Below, in pieces: positions 25,116-31,199 of a stretch of 64,000 nucleotides of DNA. Source of the stretch: Macrotis lagotis. Lineage: Eukaryota; Chordata; Mammalia; Peramelemorphia; Peramelidae. The first letter of the stretch is position 1; each line of letters begins with the position of its first letter. The notes under the pieces were generated by a model that was not told the DNA's origin, made no database searches, and worked only from the letters and a program-made list of their open reading frames with translations. The stretch covers positions 103,569,937 to 103,633,936 of the forward strand of contig NC_133665.1 of the NCBI RefSeq assembly GCF_037893015.1, written 5' to 3'. Made by a program: the position numbers and the translations under genes.

Positions 25116-26835
25116 TTTACCCCCCCGAGGTCTAAAGAGATTTTCTAACTTCAAACCCAGGCATCTTGATAGAAAGGAGGCCTGTGAAATTTTTCCAGAT
25201 AGTTTAATGATAATAAAAATGCCACAAATCTTCAGTGTGTGAATTGACTCAAGTTTTCCTCACTACTTATCGTATAACACTTTCAGATATTAGGCTTTTA
25301 AGTCCCTATCACTTTTCTCATCAAGCTATGTTGTATTAGCCCTCACCCTCTGTGGTTTGATGACTGTTTAATCCTCTGCTCTTCTTGTTTACTACTCTCC
25401 TCCTTTCGACTCTTTTTAGAACGTTTAATTTTGAGTCTCCTCTTGTTTTTTCTTCTTCTACTTCTCTCATTTTCGGCTTCACTGTCAGAAGATGATTCTG
25501 AAGAGGAAGATGAATTGGAGGATGAATCCGAGTCTTCTGAATGAGTTGATAGCCTCCGTTTTTTCTCCAAAGCTTTTGAGAGACATTAAAGAAATTTAGA
25601 CAGTAAATATTTAGGTAAAACATACTTTTCTGCTTACAAATTTAGGATGACTTTCCTTCATTTCAAAAGGACACTAAATTTATTTACCAACCAAGTAAAT
25701 ATAAATGTTCCAAAAGACAGTACACATTTTTTTTGCAAGGCAATGGGGTTAAGTGACTTGTCCCTGGTCATACAGCTAAGCATTAAGTGTCTGAGGCTAG
25801 ATTTGAACTCAGGTCCTTCTGACTCCAGGGCCAGTGTTCTACCCACTGCACCACCTAGCTGCCCTTAAATTTAGTATACTTTTAAGATCCAACAACTTAA
25901 AAGTGCACTAAAGCTTTAAGAACACTTGGCACATAGCCTTATTTTAAAATAAACTTTGATTCAATTTTTCTGACTGCTAAAAAACATGTTTCACTTAAGT
26001 CTTCTGGCTATTAAGAATTTAAATCTTAGCAAAACAAAAACAAGCCCCAAAATAAAAGCTTTTTCATTGTAATAGTTCACTGTTCTTTATGGAACCCTAA
26101 CTCACTGGCACTGGAAAGGCTGCACAGAGTTAAGTTGGAGGAAAAGTGAGTAGAGCACCAGCCCTGGAGTCAGGAGGACCTGAGTTCAAATCTGCCTTCA
26201 GACACTTAATAATTAACCAGTTGTGTGGCCTTGGGCAAGCCACTTAACCCCACTGCCTTGCAAAAAAAAATCATCTAAAGAACCAAATTATCTCTAATAT
26301 AATTAGCACTTAGTAATTTAATTGTAAGAAGGCAGAGGTCATAGCAATATTATGCAAACTATGTCTGAGGTGTTTCAGGGTGGGGTAACTATGGAAGGAA
26401 GAGGAAGGGCCCGGGAGATAAGTGAAGAGCTGGCTCCTCAGCCGCCCGCGGGCGAGAAGCGGTTTGCCCGCGGCACGGAGCGCGGGCAGAGCGAGTGCCA
26501 GCTCCGCGCCAGCTCCGCGAGGGGGCCAGGCCGGGCGGGGCCGGGCCGGGGGGCTGCCTGGCCCCGCTGTCAGCCGCGGAGGCCGCCCCCCGTACTTCCT
26601 CCCCGCCGGGGAGACTTTGTAAACATCCTCAAGCAGCCGCGGGGGCCGGGCCCAAGCCCCGAGGTTGGGGCCAACGCGAGGAACAGCCGCGGGAACAAAG
26701 AGGGGGTCGGCGGCAGGCGGCGAGGGGGCGTGTGTCCGGCCCCGCGGGGCCCCCGCCCGCCCGCCCCTCTCGCTCACCCGGCTCGCGGTTGATCTCGATG
26801 TCGAAGTGGCACTGCGGCCGGTCCTGCGCCCCCAT
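3437..26835 (-). CDS. NKTR: NKTR, NK-tumour recognition protein (spliced, ten coding exons, cyclophilin domain exons absent)
   Basis: NKTR is a large nuclear RS-repeat protein of the cyclophilin family. Family members carry an N-terminal peptidyl-prolyl isomerase domain followed by long Arg/Ser- and Lys-rich stretches like those of splicing factors. Here the start MGAQDRPQCHFDIEINREP, the Ser-rich linker, the 'RWKPGQKPWKPSYERIQ' motif (about residue 455), the 'FHWQPPLEFGEEEEEE' motif (about 855), the 'RPGSLFDEVRKTARLNRRP' motif (about 1115) and the C-terminus SPSESSRYS all match the mammalian protein. Ten exons with GT/AG borders join to 3912 nt with consistent phases, giving 1303 residues against about 1460 in human. 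The roughly 160-residue shortfall is almost exactly the cyclophilin module, which I cannot find between the first two coding exons. Identity is certain; whether the short form is biological or an assembly artefact is open. Confidence 0.95.
3525..4495 (-). other. NKTR intron 10
   Basis: The donor is CCAG|GTGAGT and the acceptor is TCTAG. The intron is AT-rich, and I see no SINE or L1 copy and no other feature in it. Confidence 0.85.
4496..4594 (-). CDS. NKTR: NKTR C-terminal RS exon (33 codons, phase 2-2)
   Basis: The acceptor AAACTAG precedes G|TCC TAC and the donor is CCAG|GTGAGT. It encodes SYTYDSYYSSRSRSRSKRSD followed by SYRRSRSYNRRSR, an RS-rich stretch that matches the NKTR tail. The length (99 bp) is a multiple of three with the same phase at both ends, so skipping would keep the frame. 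Confidence 0.93.
4595..5611 (-). other. NKTR intron 9
   Basis: The intron is AT-rich with a short (TC)n run near 5303-5319. The segment around 5400-5530 ('agacaaaaatgaacacagtccctgttcataagg') resembles an ancient dispersed repeat also seen near 16130, 22500 and 31380. Nothing else is recognised. Confidence 0.7.
5612..5668 (-). CDS. NKTR: NKTR RS micro-exon (19 codons, phase 2-2)
   Basis: The acceptor CAATAGTAG precedes AACATATAGC and the donor is CCAG|GTTTGA. The product TYSRSRSRSSSYDHHSRS corresponds to the 'TSSRSRSRSSSYDPHSRS' part of mammalian NKTR. I chose the second of two AG dinucleotides because it restores the conserved His-Arg-Thr junction. The GTTTGA donor is weaker than its neighbours, which could favour skipping. 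Confidence 0.92.
5837..5891. repeat. (TA)n/(TATG)n microsatellite
   Basis: Alternating TA and TATG units lie inside NKTR intron 8. This is a simple repeat. Confidence 0.9.
6566..6790 (+). repeat. Long tRNA-derived SINE (MAR1/Mon-like)
   Basis: It has a tRNA-like head ('ggcagccaggtggcatggtgattggagcac'), a CORE block ('ctatgtgaccttgggcaagtcac') and a long tail ending 'gagaatgaaggacaag'. The tail separates it from the short SINE type that dominates the window. It lies in NKTR intron 8, antisense to the gene. Confidence 0.8.
6830..6925 (-). CDS. NKTR: NKTR RS exon (32 codons, phase 2-2)
   Basis: The acceptor TTGTAG precedes TTCAAGAAG and the donor is CACAG|GTAAGT. It encodes SRSYSRSRSRGWYSRDRSRS and then RSSSYHSYKSH, matching the NKTR tail after the large exon. 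It is the first of three short in-frame cassette-like exons. Confidence 0.94.
6926..11677 (-). other. NKTR intron 7 (4.75 kb)
   Basis: The intron is AT-rich. Apart from the old antisense L1 fragment near 9.01-9.55 kb it contains no young SINE. The segments 7030-8990 and 9560-11670 contain only short chance open frames, and I recognise nothing further in them. Confidence 0.7.
9010..9550 (-). repeat. Old antisense L1 3' fragment
   Basis: Read on the minus strand, the order of blocks follows the marsupial L1 3' end, here inverted. The plus-strand landmarks are 'gtcatgtctaaaaatatac', 'atcattgcattgattc', 'tctggtgctgctcatttc' and 'cttcccaagtttctctaaaa'. It is clearly more diverged than the L1 copies at 43-44 kb and 46-53 kb. 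Confidence 0.6.
11678..14578 (-). CDS. NKTR: NKTR large RS/Lys-rich exon (967 codons)
   Basis: The acceptor GATCACAG precedes ATTAAGTGATCC and the donor is TATCG|GTGAGC. This single exon encodes about 74% of the product. In order it has a Lys/His-rich block (HKKHRKEKKVKHKKKAKKQK), several RS runs, the 'PPPSRWKPGQKPWKPSYERI' motif, Ser/Arg clusters, a Lys-rich stretch, the acidic 'LEFGEEEEEEI' motif, a diverged acidic/Ser region, and a conserved end 'RPGSLFDEVRKTARLNRRP' leading to the RS tail. An open frame of this length under amino-acid-level conservation argues for a functional gene. The opposite-strand open frames here are shadows. Confidence 0.97.
14648..15264 (+). mobile_element. 5'-truncated L1 3' end with 18-bp target-site duplication
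   Basis: The 617-bp insert starts in the end of L1 ORF2 ('ccttcaattggggaatggc'), continues through the 3' UTR and ends near 'gtaaaactcaaaataaataaaa'. The target AAAAAATATTAAGCACAA occurs perfectly at 14630-14647 and 15265-15282. The element is antisense to NKTR. A (TG)n-TATA-(CA)n tract lies at 14703-14763. Confidence 0.9.
14703..14763. repeat. Palindromic (TG)n-(CA)n microsatellite within L1
   Basis: A run of TG switches through 'tata' into a run of CA, so the two arms are complementary. The L1 at 52.78 kb has an AT/AC-rich tract at the same point in its 3' region, so the tract is probably an expansion of an L1-encoded seed. Confidence 0.9.
15500..15660 (+). repeat. MIR-like old SINE
   Basis: The blocks 'aatcctggctctacaac', 'gtgaccctgagcaaataactt' and 'tctgggcttgtttcctca' follow the MIR/CORE order. 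It is diverged, and no target duplication is visible. Confidence 0.65.
15905..16060 (+). repeat. MIR-like old SINE
   Basis: The blocks 'aatcctggctctgctactta', 'tcatcctaggcaagatta' and 'aatttcctcatctgcaaaa' match a MIR layout. It is an old, diverged copy. Confidence 0.65.
16367..16512 (-). CDS. NKTR: NKTR exon (RYHTPP...EKWSKGDK)
   Basis: The acceptor TTCTTAAAG precedes CGGTATCAC and the donor is GATAA|GTAAGT. It encodes RYHTPPRSRSCSESDDDESS, then ETPPHWKEEMQRLRAYRPPS and GEKWSKGDK, nearly identical to other mammals. It enters at phase 0 and leaves at phase 2, joining the large exon at a Lys codon. Confidence 0.96.
17037..17198 (+). mobile_element. Short tRNA-derived SINE
   Basis: This is a full-length copy with an intact head ('ggggcggctaggtggcgcag'), a B-box-like 'gttcaaattc' and the CORE block. 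It is flanked by AGAAGTGATAGGTA (17023-17036) and AGAAGTGACAGGTA (17199-17212). Confidence 0.92.
18106..18341 (+). repeat. Long tRNA-derived SINE
   Basis: A tRNA-like head and CORE block are followed by the 'aggaaaaggaaatagcaaac ... gagttggacatgattgaaaa' tail. The same longer subtype occurs at 60.85 kb. Confidence 0.8.
18940..19088 (+). mobile_element. Short tRNA-derived SINE inside L1
   Basis: This is a complete SINE flanked by the perfect duplication TGATCATACC (18930-18939 and 19089-19098), which also repairs the interrupted L1 sequence. Confidence 0.92.
19488..19653. mobile_element. hAT-like miniature DNA transposon (166 bp)
   Basis: It starts CAGGGCTGTC and ends ACAGCCCTG, a perfect 9-bp terminal inverted repeat (CAGGGCTGT). 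It is flanked by an exact 8-bp duplication ATCTAGGA (19480-19487 and 19654-19661). An 8-bp duplication with CAGGG-type ends is diagnostic of the hAT superfamily. The interior has no coding capacity, so it is non-autonomous. Removing it restores the L1 reading order. Confidence 0.88.
19767..19920 (-). mobile_element. Short tRNA-derived SINE
   Basis: This is an antisense full-length copy flanked by CTATAGTCA (19758-19766 and 19921-19929). It is inserted in the 3' UTR of the composite L1. Confidence 0.92.
20697..20813 (-). mobile_element. Short tRNA-derived SINE with internal deletion
   Basis: This antisense copy lacks part of the middle (about 30 bp after 'attaagtaattattat'). The flanks repeat CTGAATCCTTTT (20685-20696 and 20814-20825). 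Confidence 0.85.
21335..21422 (-). CDS. NKTR: NKTR exon (KLPDIAPILNDQKPSVSKSG...)
   Basis: The acceptor TTTGCTCTAG precedes GAAACTTCC and the donor is ACAATA|GTATGT. It encodes KLPDIAPILNDQKPSVSKSG followed by RKIKGRGTI, matching the conserved linker of NKTR. It is 88 bp, entering at phase 2 and leaving at phase 0. Confidence 0.95.
21825..21990 (+). repeat. MIR-like old SINE
   Basis: The blocks 'tggattcaaaagacttgggttcaaa', 'gtgacactggacatgttattt' and 'tttcctcatcagtaaaatgagg' appear in MIR order. It is diverged. Confidence 0.65.
22729..22883 (-). mobile_element. Short tRNA-derived SINE
   Basis: This is an antisense copy with a complete CORE block and head. The flanks share TGATTCTT, a short and imperfect target duplication. 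Confidence 0.88.
23103..23271 (+). mobile_element. Short tRNA-derived SINE with G-run at the 5' end
   Basis: This is a full-length copy preceded by an expanded G tract and flanked by AGGGGGAGCTG (23092-23102 and 23272-23282). Confidence 0.92.
24355..24503 (+). mobile_element. Short tRNA-derived SINE
   Basis: This is a full-length copy with a small deletion in 'cagacactta', flanked by AAAGATCTTAAA (24343-24354 and 24504-24515). Confidence 0.92.
24607..24759 (-). CDS. NKTR: NKTR exon (HSERSDTSEKR...VEPEP)
   Basis: The acceptor TTATTTAAG precedes GCATTCTGAG and the donor is GAACC|GTAAGA. It encodes HSERSDTSEKRVDLNTKREK, then PVVRPEEIPPVPENRFLLRR and DMPVVTVEPEP, nearly identical to mammalian NKTR. 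It is 153 bp with phase 2 at both ends. The plus-strand open frame over it is a shadow. Confidence 0.96.
25067..25111. repeat. (CA)n microsatellite
   Basis: A pure CA run of about 20 units lies in NKTR intron 3, next to a (TC)n tract at 25046-25064. Confidence 0.95.
25347..25572 (-). CDS. NKTR: NKTR Ser-rich linker exon that normally follows the cyclophilin domain
   Basis: The acceptor TCTCAAAAG precedes CTTTGGAG and the donor is AGAGG|GTGAGG. It encodes LEKKRRLSTHSEDSDSSSNS, then SSSSESSSDSEAENERSRRR and a Lys/Arg-rich end. In other mammals the matching stretch (FEKKRKKPTHSEGSDSSSNS) comes directly after the cyclophilin fold. The exon enters at phase 1. No ATG opens it (the first leucine is TTG), so it needs an upstream exon. 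The only one found is the ATG exon at 26778-26835, which also ends at phase 1. Confidence 0.96.
25727..25865 (-). mobile_element. Short tRNA-derived SINE
   Basis: This is an antisense copy with an oligo-T start and a complete head ('ccactgcaccacctagctgccc'). No clear target duplication is visible at its ends, unlike most copies in this window. Confidence 0.9.
26150..26274 (+). mobile_element. 5'-truncated short SINE
   Basis: The copy begins inside the tRNA-like head ('gtgagtagagcaccagccctgg'), lacks about 15-20 bp of the 5' end, and shows no matching flank. The rest, including the CORE block and A tail, is intact. The broken end may mark a later deletion boundary. Confidence 0.85.
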
Positions 26836-26867
26836 CGCGACCGAGGCGGCGACCCCGACAGCTGGCC
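26778..26867 (-). CDS. NKTR: NKTR exon with the start codon (coding 26778-26835)
   Basis: A good polypyrimidine tract and acceptor (CTCTCTCGTCCCAG, ending 26868) precede 32 bp of 5' UTR and the ATG in context GTCGCGATGG. It encodes MGAQDRPQCHFDIEINREP plus one base, then the donor G|GTGAGC. These 19 residues are identical to the start of mammalian NKTR. They form only the first beta strand of the cyclophilin fold, which cannot act alone. Confidence 0.95.
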
Positions 26868-26984
26868 CTGGGACGAGAGAGGAGCAGAGCAGGCCGGTCA
26901 GGAGGCGGCGGGGCCGGCCCGGCCCGGCCCGGCGGGGGAGCAGGCCGGAGGGGGGCGGCCCCGCACGGGCACCCCGGTCCTCAC

Positions 26985-27345
26985 CTGGCGGCCCTTCAAG
27001 CGGCCCGAAGGAAGGAGCGGCCGCCGCGGCGGCAAGCCGGCACCATGGGCCTGCCGACGTCCCCCCTCCTCCCGCTCAGGCCCGGCCTCCCTCCTCGGCA
27101 GCCCCCTCCCCTCCGCCGCCTTCCGCCCCCCTTTCGCTCCCTGGGCCTTTGGCGTCGCCAAACACCGCGAGAGCACTGCCAAAGGCCGCGAGAGTCCCGG
27201 CGGCGAGGGAGGGGAAATAACGGAAGAGCGAGGCGGGGGGAGCGGAGAGGAGGGGAGAGGGCCGGCCCGGACCGGCCCTGGAGATCTAGAACCTCGCGAC
27301 GGAGGGAGGGAGGGGAAGACAGGAAGGGGCGCGGGAGCGCGGGGC
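26985..27345 (-). other. NKTR: NKTR noncoding first exon (5' UTR)
   Basis: The donor GCCAG|GTGAGG at 26984/26985 pairs well with the acceptor at 26868 and would leave a 117-bp GC-rich intron. The 5' limit is a guess based on the NRF-1 and ETS sites just beyond; start-site mapping would fix it. Confidence 0.6.
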
Positions 27346-27347
27346 TC

Positions 27348-27359
27348 TGCGCACGCGCG
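27348..27359. promoter_or_regulatory. NRF-1-type site
   Basis: TGCGCACGCGCG fits the palindromic NRF-1 consensus. It sits at the expected core-promoter position of NKTR. This is motif evidence only. Confidence 0.5.
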
Positions 27360-27719
27360 GCCTCGCTTCCCTTCCGCTCCTCCCACCTCTAGCCCTCGGA
27401 CCCCACCCCCTTCTTCCTGCTACCGCTTTCCTCTCCGGTACCAGACCCGGGATGGAGTCTGCGCAGTAGGGCACTTCCGTTCAGCGCCTCACAGTTGGAT
27501 GAAACTGACCAGGGGGCAGATACTATATAACAAAGTGCAGTTGGAGAGACTGGCCACGAAGCAGGAACCGCTTCATTCGTGCTTTTTAAAAATGCATTTC
27601 TTCTGATGCCGCCTCCTTCATCCCCCACAGTTCTTCCTCTCCCTCAATCATCTTCCTCCAGGCCATCAGAAAGTTTTGGTTTTTAATCTGTTTACTTTCA
27701 TTAACACGTGTAAGAATTC

Positions 27720-27795
27720 TTTTGGTCAGTTCGAAACTTAGATGAACTCCAGAGGCCAGCACTCTAACCACTGTGCCACCTAATCCGTCCATACA
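27720..27795 (-). repeat. 5' part of an antisense SINE
   Basis: Only the head region remains ('ccagcactctaaccactgtgccacctaatc'). Together with the following 70 bp it forms one half of a dispersed pair with 32.55-32.66 kb. Confidence 0.65.
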
Positions 27796-28732
27796 CACAG
27801 GGACTGAATGACCCTCTAAGGTCTTTTAACCTCTCAGGGTTCCCCAGGCAGTTCTCAAAGATGATAATATTGCCATCTTTATTTTAATGGAATTATGTCA
27901 TTTCCCAGTAGACAATACGAATTCATGTTGGACTAAGTACTAAGTCCTTGTTCCATCAAGTAGAGGGTCCCCAATGCTTCTCAAAGTGCCTAGAAGACTT
28001 TATGGAGGGGGGGGGGGGCCAGATCCAAGATGGCAACAAGAGCAGATCCTGTCTTAGGTGCTCTCATAAATCTACAAAACTAAGGACTCTAACTAAAGTT
28101 TCCAGTGACACAACCCACAGAGGGACCCAGGGAGGCAGTTCTCCTACTCATGGTAACCTGGAAAAGAGCAGAAAGGCTCTGCTCCCCGGGGTCAGAGGGG
28201 CGGCCGCCAGAGCCAAAGAACTTCAGCCTCCCCGAGGCAGCCCCAGGGTGCTGGGAGCCTCAGCTCACAGCAGCCAGGGAGTTTCCTGAGCTACACCCAG
28301 GGAATACCAGGCACAAATTGAGGGAACAGCAGGCGACCCCTGCCAGAGGAAGCGAGTGAAGCCCAGCTCCCAGGGCACACAGTAAGCAGCTTGTCCAGAT
28401 CCAGGAAACAGAAGCAGGCAGAGCCTGTAAGCAGGAGTCCCCAGGGCATGAGCCCATTGAACCTAGGGAGGGGAGTGAAGAGAGAGAGACTGCCCAGCTC
28501 TGTCCTCTGCCCCTGGAACAGGACTCTGGAGCTCTGACCACATTCAGATCCTGATCACAGTCTAAGCCCCCCATAGAATAGCAGGCCCCCCCACCTCGGT
28601 CCCATGGCAGAAGGGGGCACATATGGTCATTCACAGACCAGGAGGGAGGACAGAGCCTCACACACTGAGACCCTTGTGGGAGTGTCCCAAAAGCTCAGGA
28701 AGCACCCCAAAAACAGGCTAAGGCTGGGAAAA

Positions 28733-29838
28733 ATGAGCAAGCAGAGAAAAAAAGAGGAACACCATTGAGAAATATTTTGCATATGAGCCCAAGAGGGATC
28801 AAAATACTCAGTCTGAAGATGAAGCACAAACTCCTGCATCTCAAAACTCCAAGAAAAACAAATTGGGCTCAGGCTATGACAGAGCTCAAAAAAAGACTTT
28901 GAAAATCAAATGAGGGAGTTAGAAGAAAAACTGGGAAAAGAAATGAGAGAGATGCAGGAAAAATATGAAAATGAAGTCAGCAGTCTAGTCAAGGAAATCC
29001 AAAAAAATGCTGAAGAAAATAGCATGCTAAAAATCAGCTGAGGTCAAATGGATAAAACAGTTCAAAAAGTTACTGAGGAGAAGAATGCTTTAAAAAGCAG
29101 AACTGGCCAGATGGAAAAAGAGATAAGAAAACTCTCTGAGGAAAACAAATCCTTCAGACAAAGAATAGAACTCAGGGAGATTGATGAATTTACGAGAAAT
29201 CAGGACTCAAAACTTCAAAACCAAAATAAATGAAAAATTAGAAGAAAATGTGAAACATCTCATTGAAAAAACAACTGATATGGAAAATAGATTTAGGAAA
29301 GATAATTTAAAAATTATTGGAATACCTGAAAGTCATGATCAGGAAAAGAGCCTTGACATCATTTTCAAAGAATTACTACAGGAAAATTGCCCTGATATTC
29401 TAGATCCAGAGGGCAAAATAGAAATAGAGAGAATCCACCGATCCCCCAGAGAAAGAGATCCCAAAAAACCAACCCCCTAGGAATATTATATTCCAGAACT
29501 CCCAAGTCAAAGAGAAAATATTACAAGCAACCAGAAGGATGCAATTCAAATTTCACAGCACAGCAGTCAGGATCACACAGGACTTGGCAGCAACTACATT
29601 GGAAGCTCATAGGGCTTGGAATAGAATATACCTGAAGGCAAAAGAGCTTAGAATGCAACTGAGAATCAACTACCCAGCAAAACTGAATGTCCTCTTCCAG
29701 GGGAAAAGATGGACTTTCAATGAACCAGGGGAATTTCAAATGTTCCTGTTGGAATGGCCAGAGCTGAACAGAAGGTTTGATCTTCAAATACAGGACTCAG
29801 ATGAAGTATGGAGATTGGAGGAGAAAGGGAAAATATGA
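28733..29838 (+). pseudogene. HAL1/L1 ORF1-like coding region, decayed
   Basis: The remains of a coiled-coil stretch rich in Glu/Lys ('MRELEEKLGKEMREMQ', 'LKSRTGQMEKEIRKLSEENK') are followed by an RRM-like part ('DNLKIIGIPESHDQEKSLD', 'ENCPDILDPEGKIEIERIH') and the C-terminal domain ('INYPAKLNVLFQGKRWTF'). This is the order of L1 ORF1p, an RNA-binding trimer. Several stops and at least one frameshift break it, so it cannot make the protein. Confidence 0.85.
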
Positions 29839-30315
29839 GGGACTTAATGATGATGAACTGCATGTATTCCTGCATAGAAAAATGACACTGATAATACTCA
29901 TATGAACCTTCTCAGTTAATGGAGCAGGAAGAAGTAACTTTTATAGTTGAAGCACAGGAGAAAGCTGAATCTGAAGATAAAATATGGTGTAAAAATGGAG
30001 TCAATAGAAAAAAGGGAAATGTAATGGGAGAAAGAAGGGGAGGGAATAGGCCAAGATATTTCATATAATAAGATTTTTCTTTATTACAATGAGCTATTGC
30101 AATGATATGGAAGGGGGGAAGGCAAGGGGGAATGAGGGAATCTCCACTCTCATCAGAGGTGGCTAGGAGAGGAAACAGCATATATATACTCAATGGGGTA
30201 TAGGCATCTGGAGTAAGAAGGGGGGGACAGGGGGAAGGGGGGGATGTGAGTGATGGAGGAGAGGATGGACCATGGGGGGGAGAGTGGTCAGATATAACAC
30301 ATTTTCTTTTTTACT

Positions 30316-30460
30316 TCTTGCAAGGGGCTGGGATTGGATGGCCTGTCCAGGACCATAGGGCCAGGTAGATGCTGGGCCTAAGGGGTGGTAGGGGGGCTCG
30401 GGGCCTCTTGGCCCCAGGGCCAAGGATCTGTCTGCTGCACCACTCAGCTACCCTACAGCA
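30316..30460 (-). mobile_element. G-rich variant of the short SINE (1 of 3)
   Basis: This antisense copy keeps the head ('ctgctgcaccactcagctaccc') but has many A-to-G differences on the plus strand compared with other copies in this window. Confidence 0.7.
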
Positions 30461-30654
30461 GAGTCAGAGTGAAAGGAGAGAGAAAATATAGTACATGGTA
30501 GTGAAGAAATACGAAAGGAGAGAGTTGCAATCAGCAATGGCAAAGGTGGAAAAATATGGAAGTAACTTTTTTCAATGGACTTATCATAAAGAATGTGATC
30601 CACCCATGACAGAGTTGTTGGTGTTGGAACAAAGACTAAAGCACATTTTTTATT

Positions 30655-30803
30655 ATAATTTTTTTGGGGGGTGTAGGGCAAATAGGGCTGGGTGGCCTGC
30701 CTGGGGCTGCATAGCAGGGTAATCATTGGGTGTCTGAGGTTGGACTTGGACCCAGGTGCTGCTGGCTCAAGGGCCAATGCTCTGTCTGCTACCCAGCTGC
30801 CCC
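30655..30803 (-). mobile_element. G-rich variant of the short SINE (2 of 3)
   Basis: This antisense copy has changes such as 'attaag' to 'attggg' and 'gaactcagg' to 'gacccaggt', leaning to A-to-G on the plus strand. It is inserted in the HAL1 3' region. Confidence 0.7.
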
Positions 30804-30837
30804 TACTATTATTACTATTTTATTTTATTTTGGGTCT

Positions 30838-31000
30838 TTTTTTTCTTTTTTTGGGGGGGGTTTATGCAGGACAGTGGGGTTGGGGGGGGGCTTGCATGTC
30901 ATATGACTGGGTGATTGTTGGGTATATGGGGCCGGATATGGGCTCGGGTGCTCCTGGCTCCAGGGCTGGTGCTCTGTCCATTGCACCACCTGGCCATACC
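30838..31000 (-). mobile_element. G-rich variant of the short SINE (3 of 3)
   Basis: This is the most altered copy: 'gggttaagtgg' has become 'gggttgggggggg', 'attattaag' has become 'attgttggg', and 'ctctatccactgcaccacctagc' has become 'ctctgtccattgcaccacctggc'. Nearly all differences are A-to-G on the plus strand. Confidence 0.7.
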
Positions 31001-31199
31001 TACAATTATTACTATTATTTTTATTTAATTTTAATTTTTTTCTCTCCCCTTTACTTTATCACTCAAGCGAGTCTATATTTTTTTGGGGGAGGGGGTATTT
31101 TGTTTACTCTTATACAAGAATATTTTATTAATGTATAAAAACAATATTTGTACAAAATGAGAATAAATAAATATCAAATAAAAAAATGTGAAACAAAAC

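Larger units (their letters stand above)
25573..26777 (-). other. NKTR intron 2: cyclophilin exons expected here but absent
   Basis: The donor CCGG|GTGAGC and the acceptor TCAAAAG bound only 1205 bp. It contains a minus SINE (25727-25865), a 5'-truncated plus SINE (26150-26274), the downstream edge of the CpG island and about 700 bp of ordinary AT-rich sequence. I read both strands for the cyclophilin signature motifs (FHRVV, MIQGGDF, GSQFF, HVVFG) and found none. Confidence 0.8.
26400..27480. promoter_or_regulatory. CpG island covering the NKTR promoter and first exons
   Basis: This is a dense GC-rich block with frequent CpG, sharply different from the AT-rich surroundings. It covers the ATG exon, the noncoding exon and the presumed promoter. 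The long open frames in all directions here (up to 313 codons) are what GC-rich sequence gives by chance. A NRF-1-type site TGCGCACGCGCG lies at 27348-27359 and an ETS-type site ACTTCCG at 27473-27479. No TATA box stands at a convincing distance, as is usual for housekeeping promoters. Confidence 0.9.
28006..31199 (+). mobile_element. Half-L1 (HAL1-like) element, nearly full length
   Basis: It opens with a G tract and CCAAGATGG (28025-28033), the L1-type 5' landmark. A decayed ORF1-like coding region follows (28733-29838) and then about 1.3 kb of 3' sequence ending in 'aatgagaataaataaatatc'. No ORF2 endonuclease or reverse transcriptase sequence is present. ORF1 followed directly by a purine-rich 3' region is the layout of half-L1 elements, which are mobilised by L1 proteins. 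Three minus-strand SINE-like blocks sit in the 3' part. A simple deletion of ORF2 from an L1 is the alternative, but the 3' end differs from that of the L1 copies here. Confidence 0.7.

Noticed and set aside
25343..25570. Separate 75-codon gene starting at the Ser-rich block
   Set aside because: The first codon is TTG inside an exon with a good acceptor just upstream; the sequence is the NKTR linker.
25573..26777. Cyclophilin exons possibly hidden in the intron by small exon size
   Set aside because: I read the interval on both strands for the family's conserved motifs and found none; most of it is SINE or GC-rich promoter edge. A profile search would be more sensitive.
26310..27628. Several long open frames on both strands (up to 313 codons) in the CpG island
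   Set aside because: They overlap each other in all frames, are rich in Pro/Arg/Gly/Ala as GC-rich DNA dictates, and conflict with the clear NKTR start exon and splice sites.
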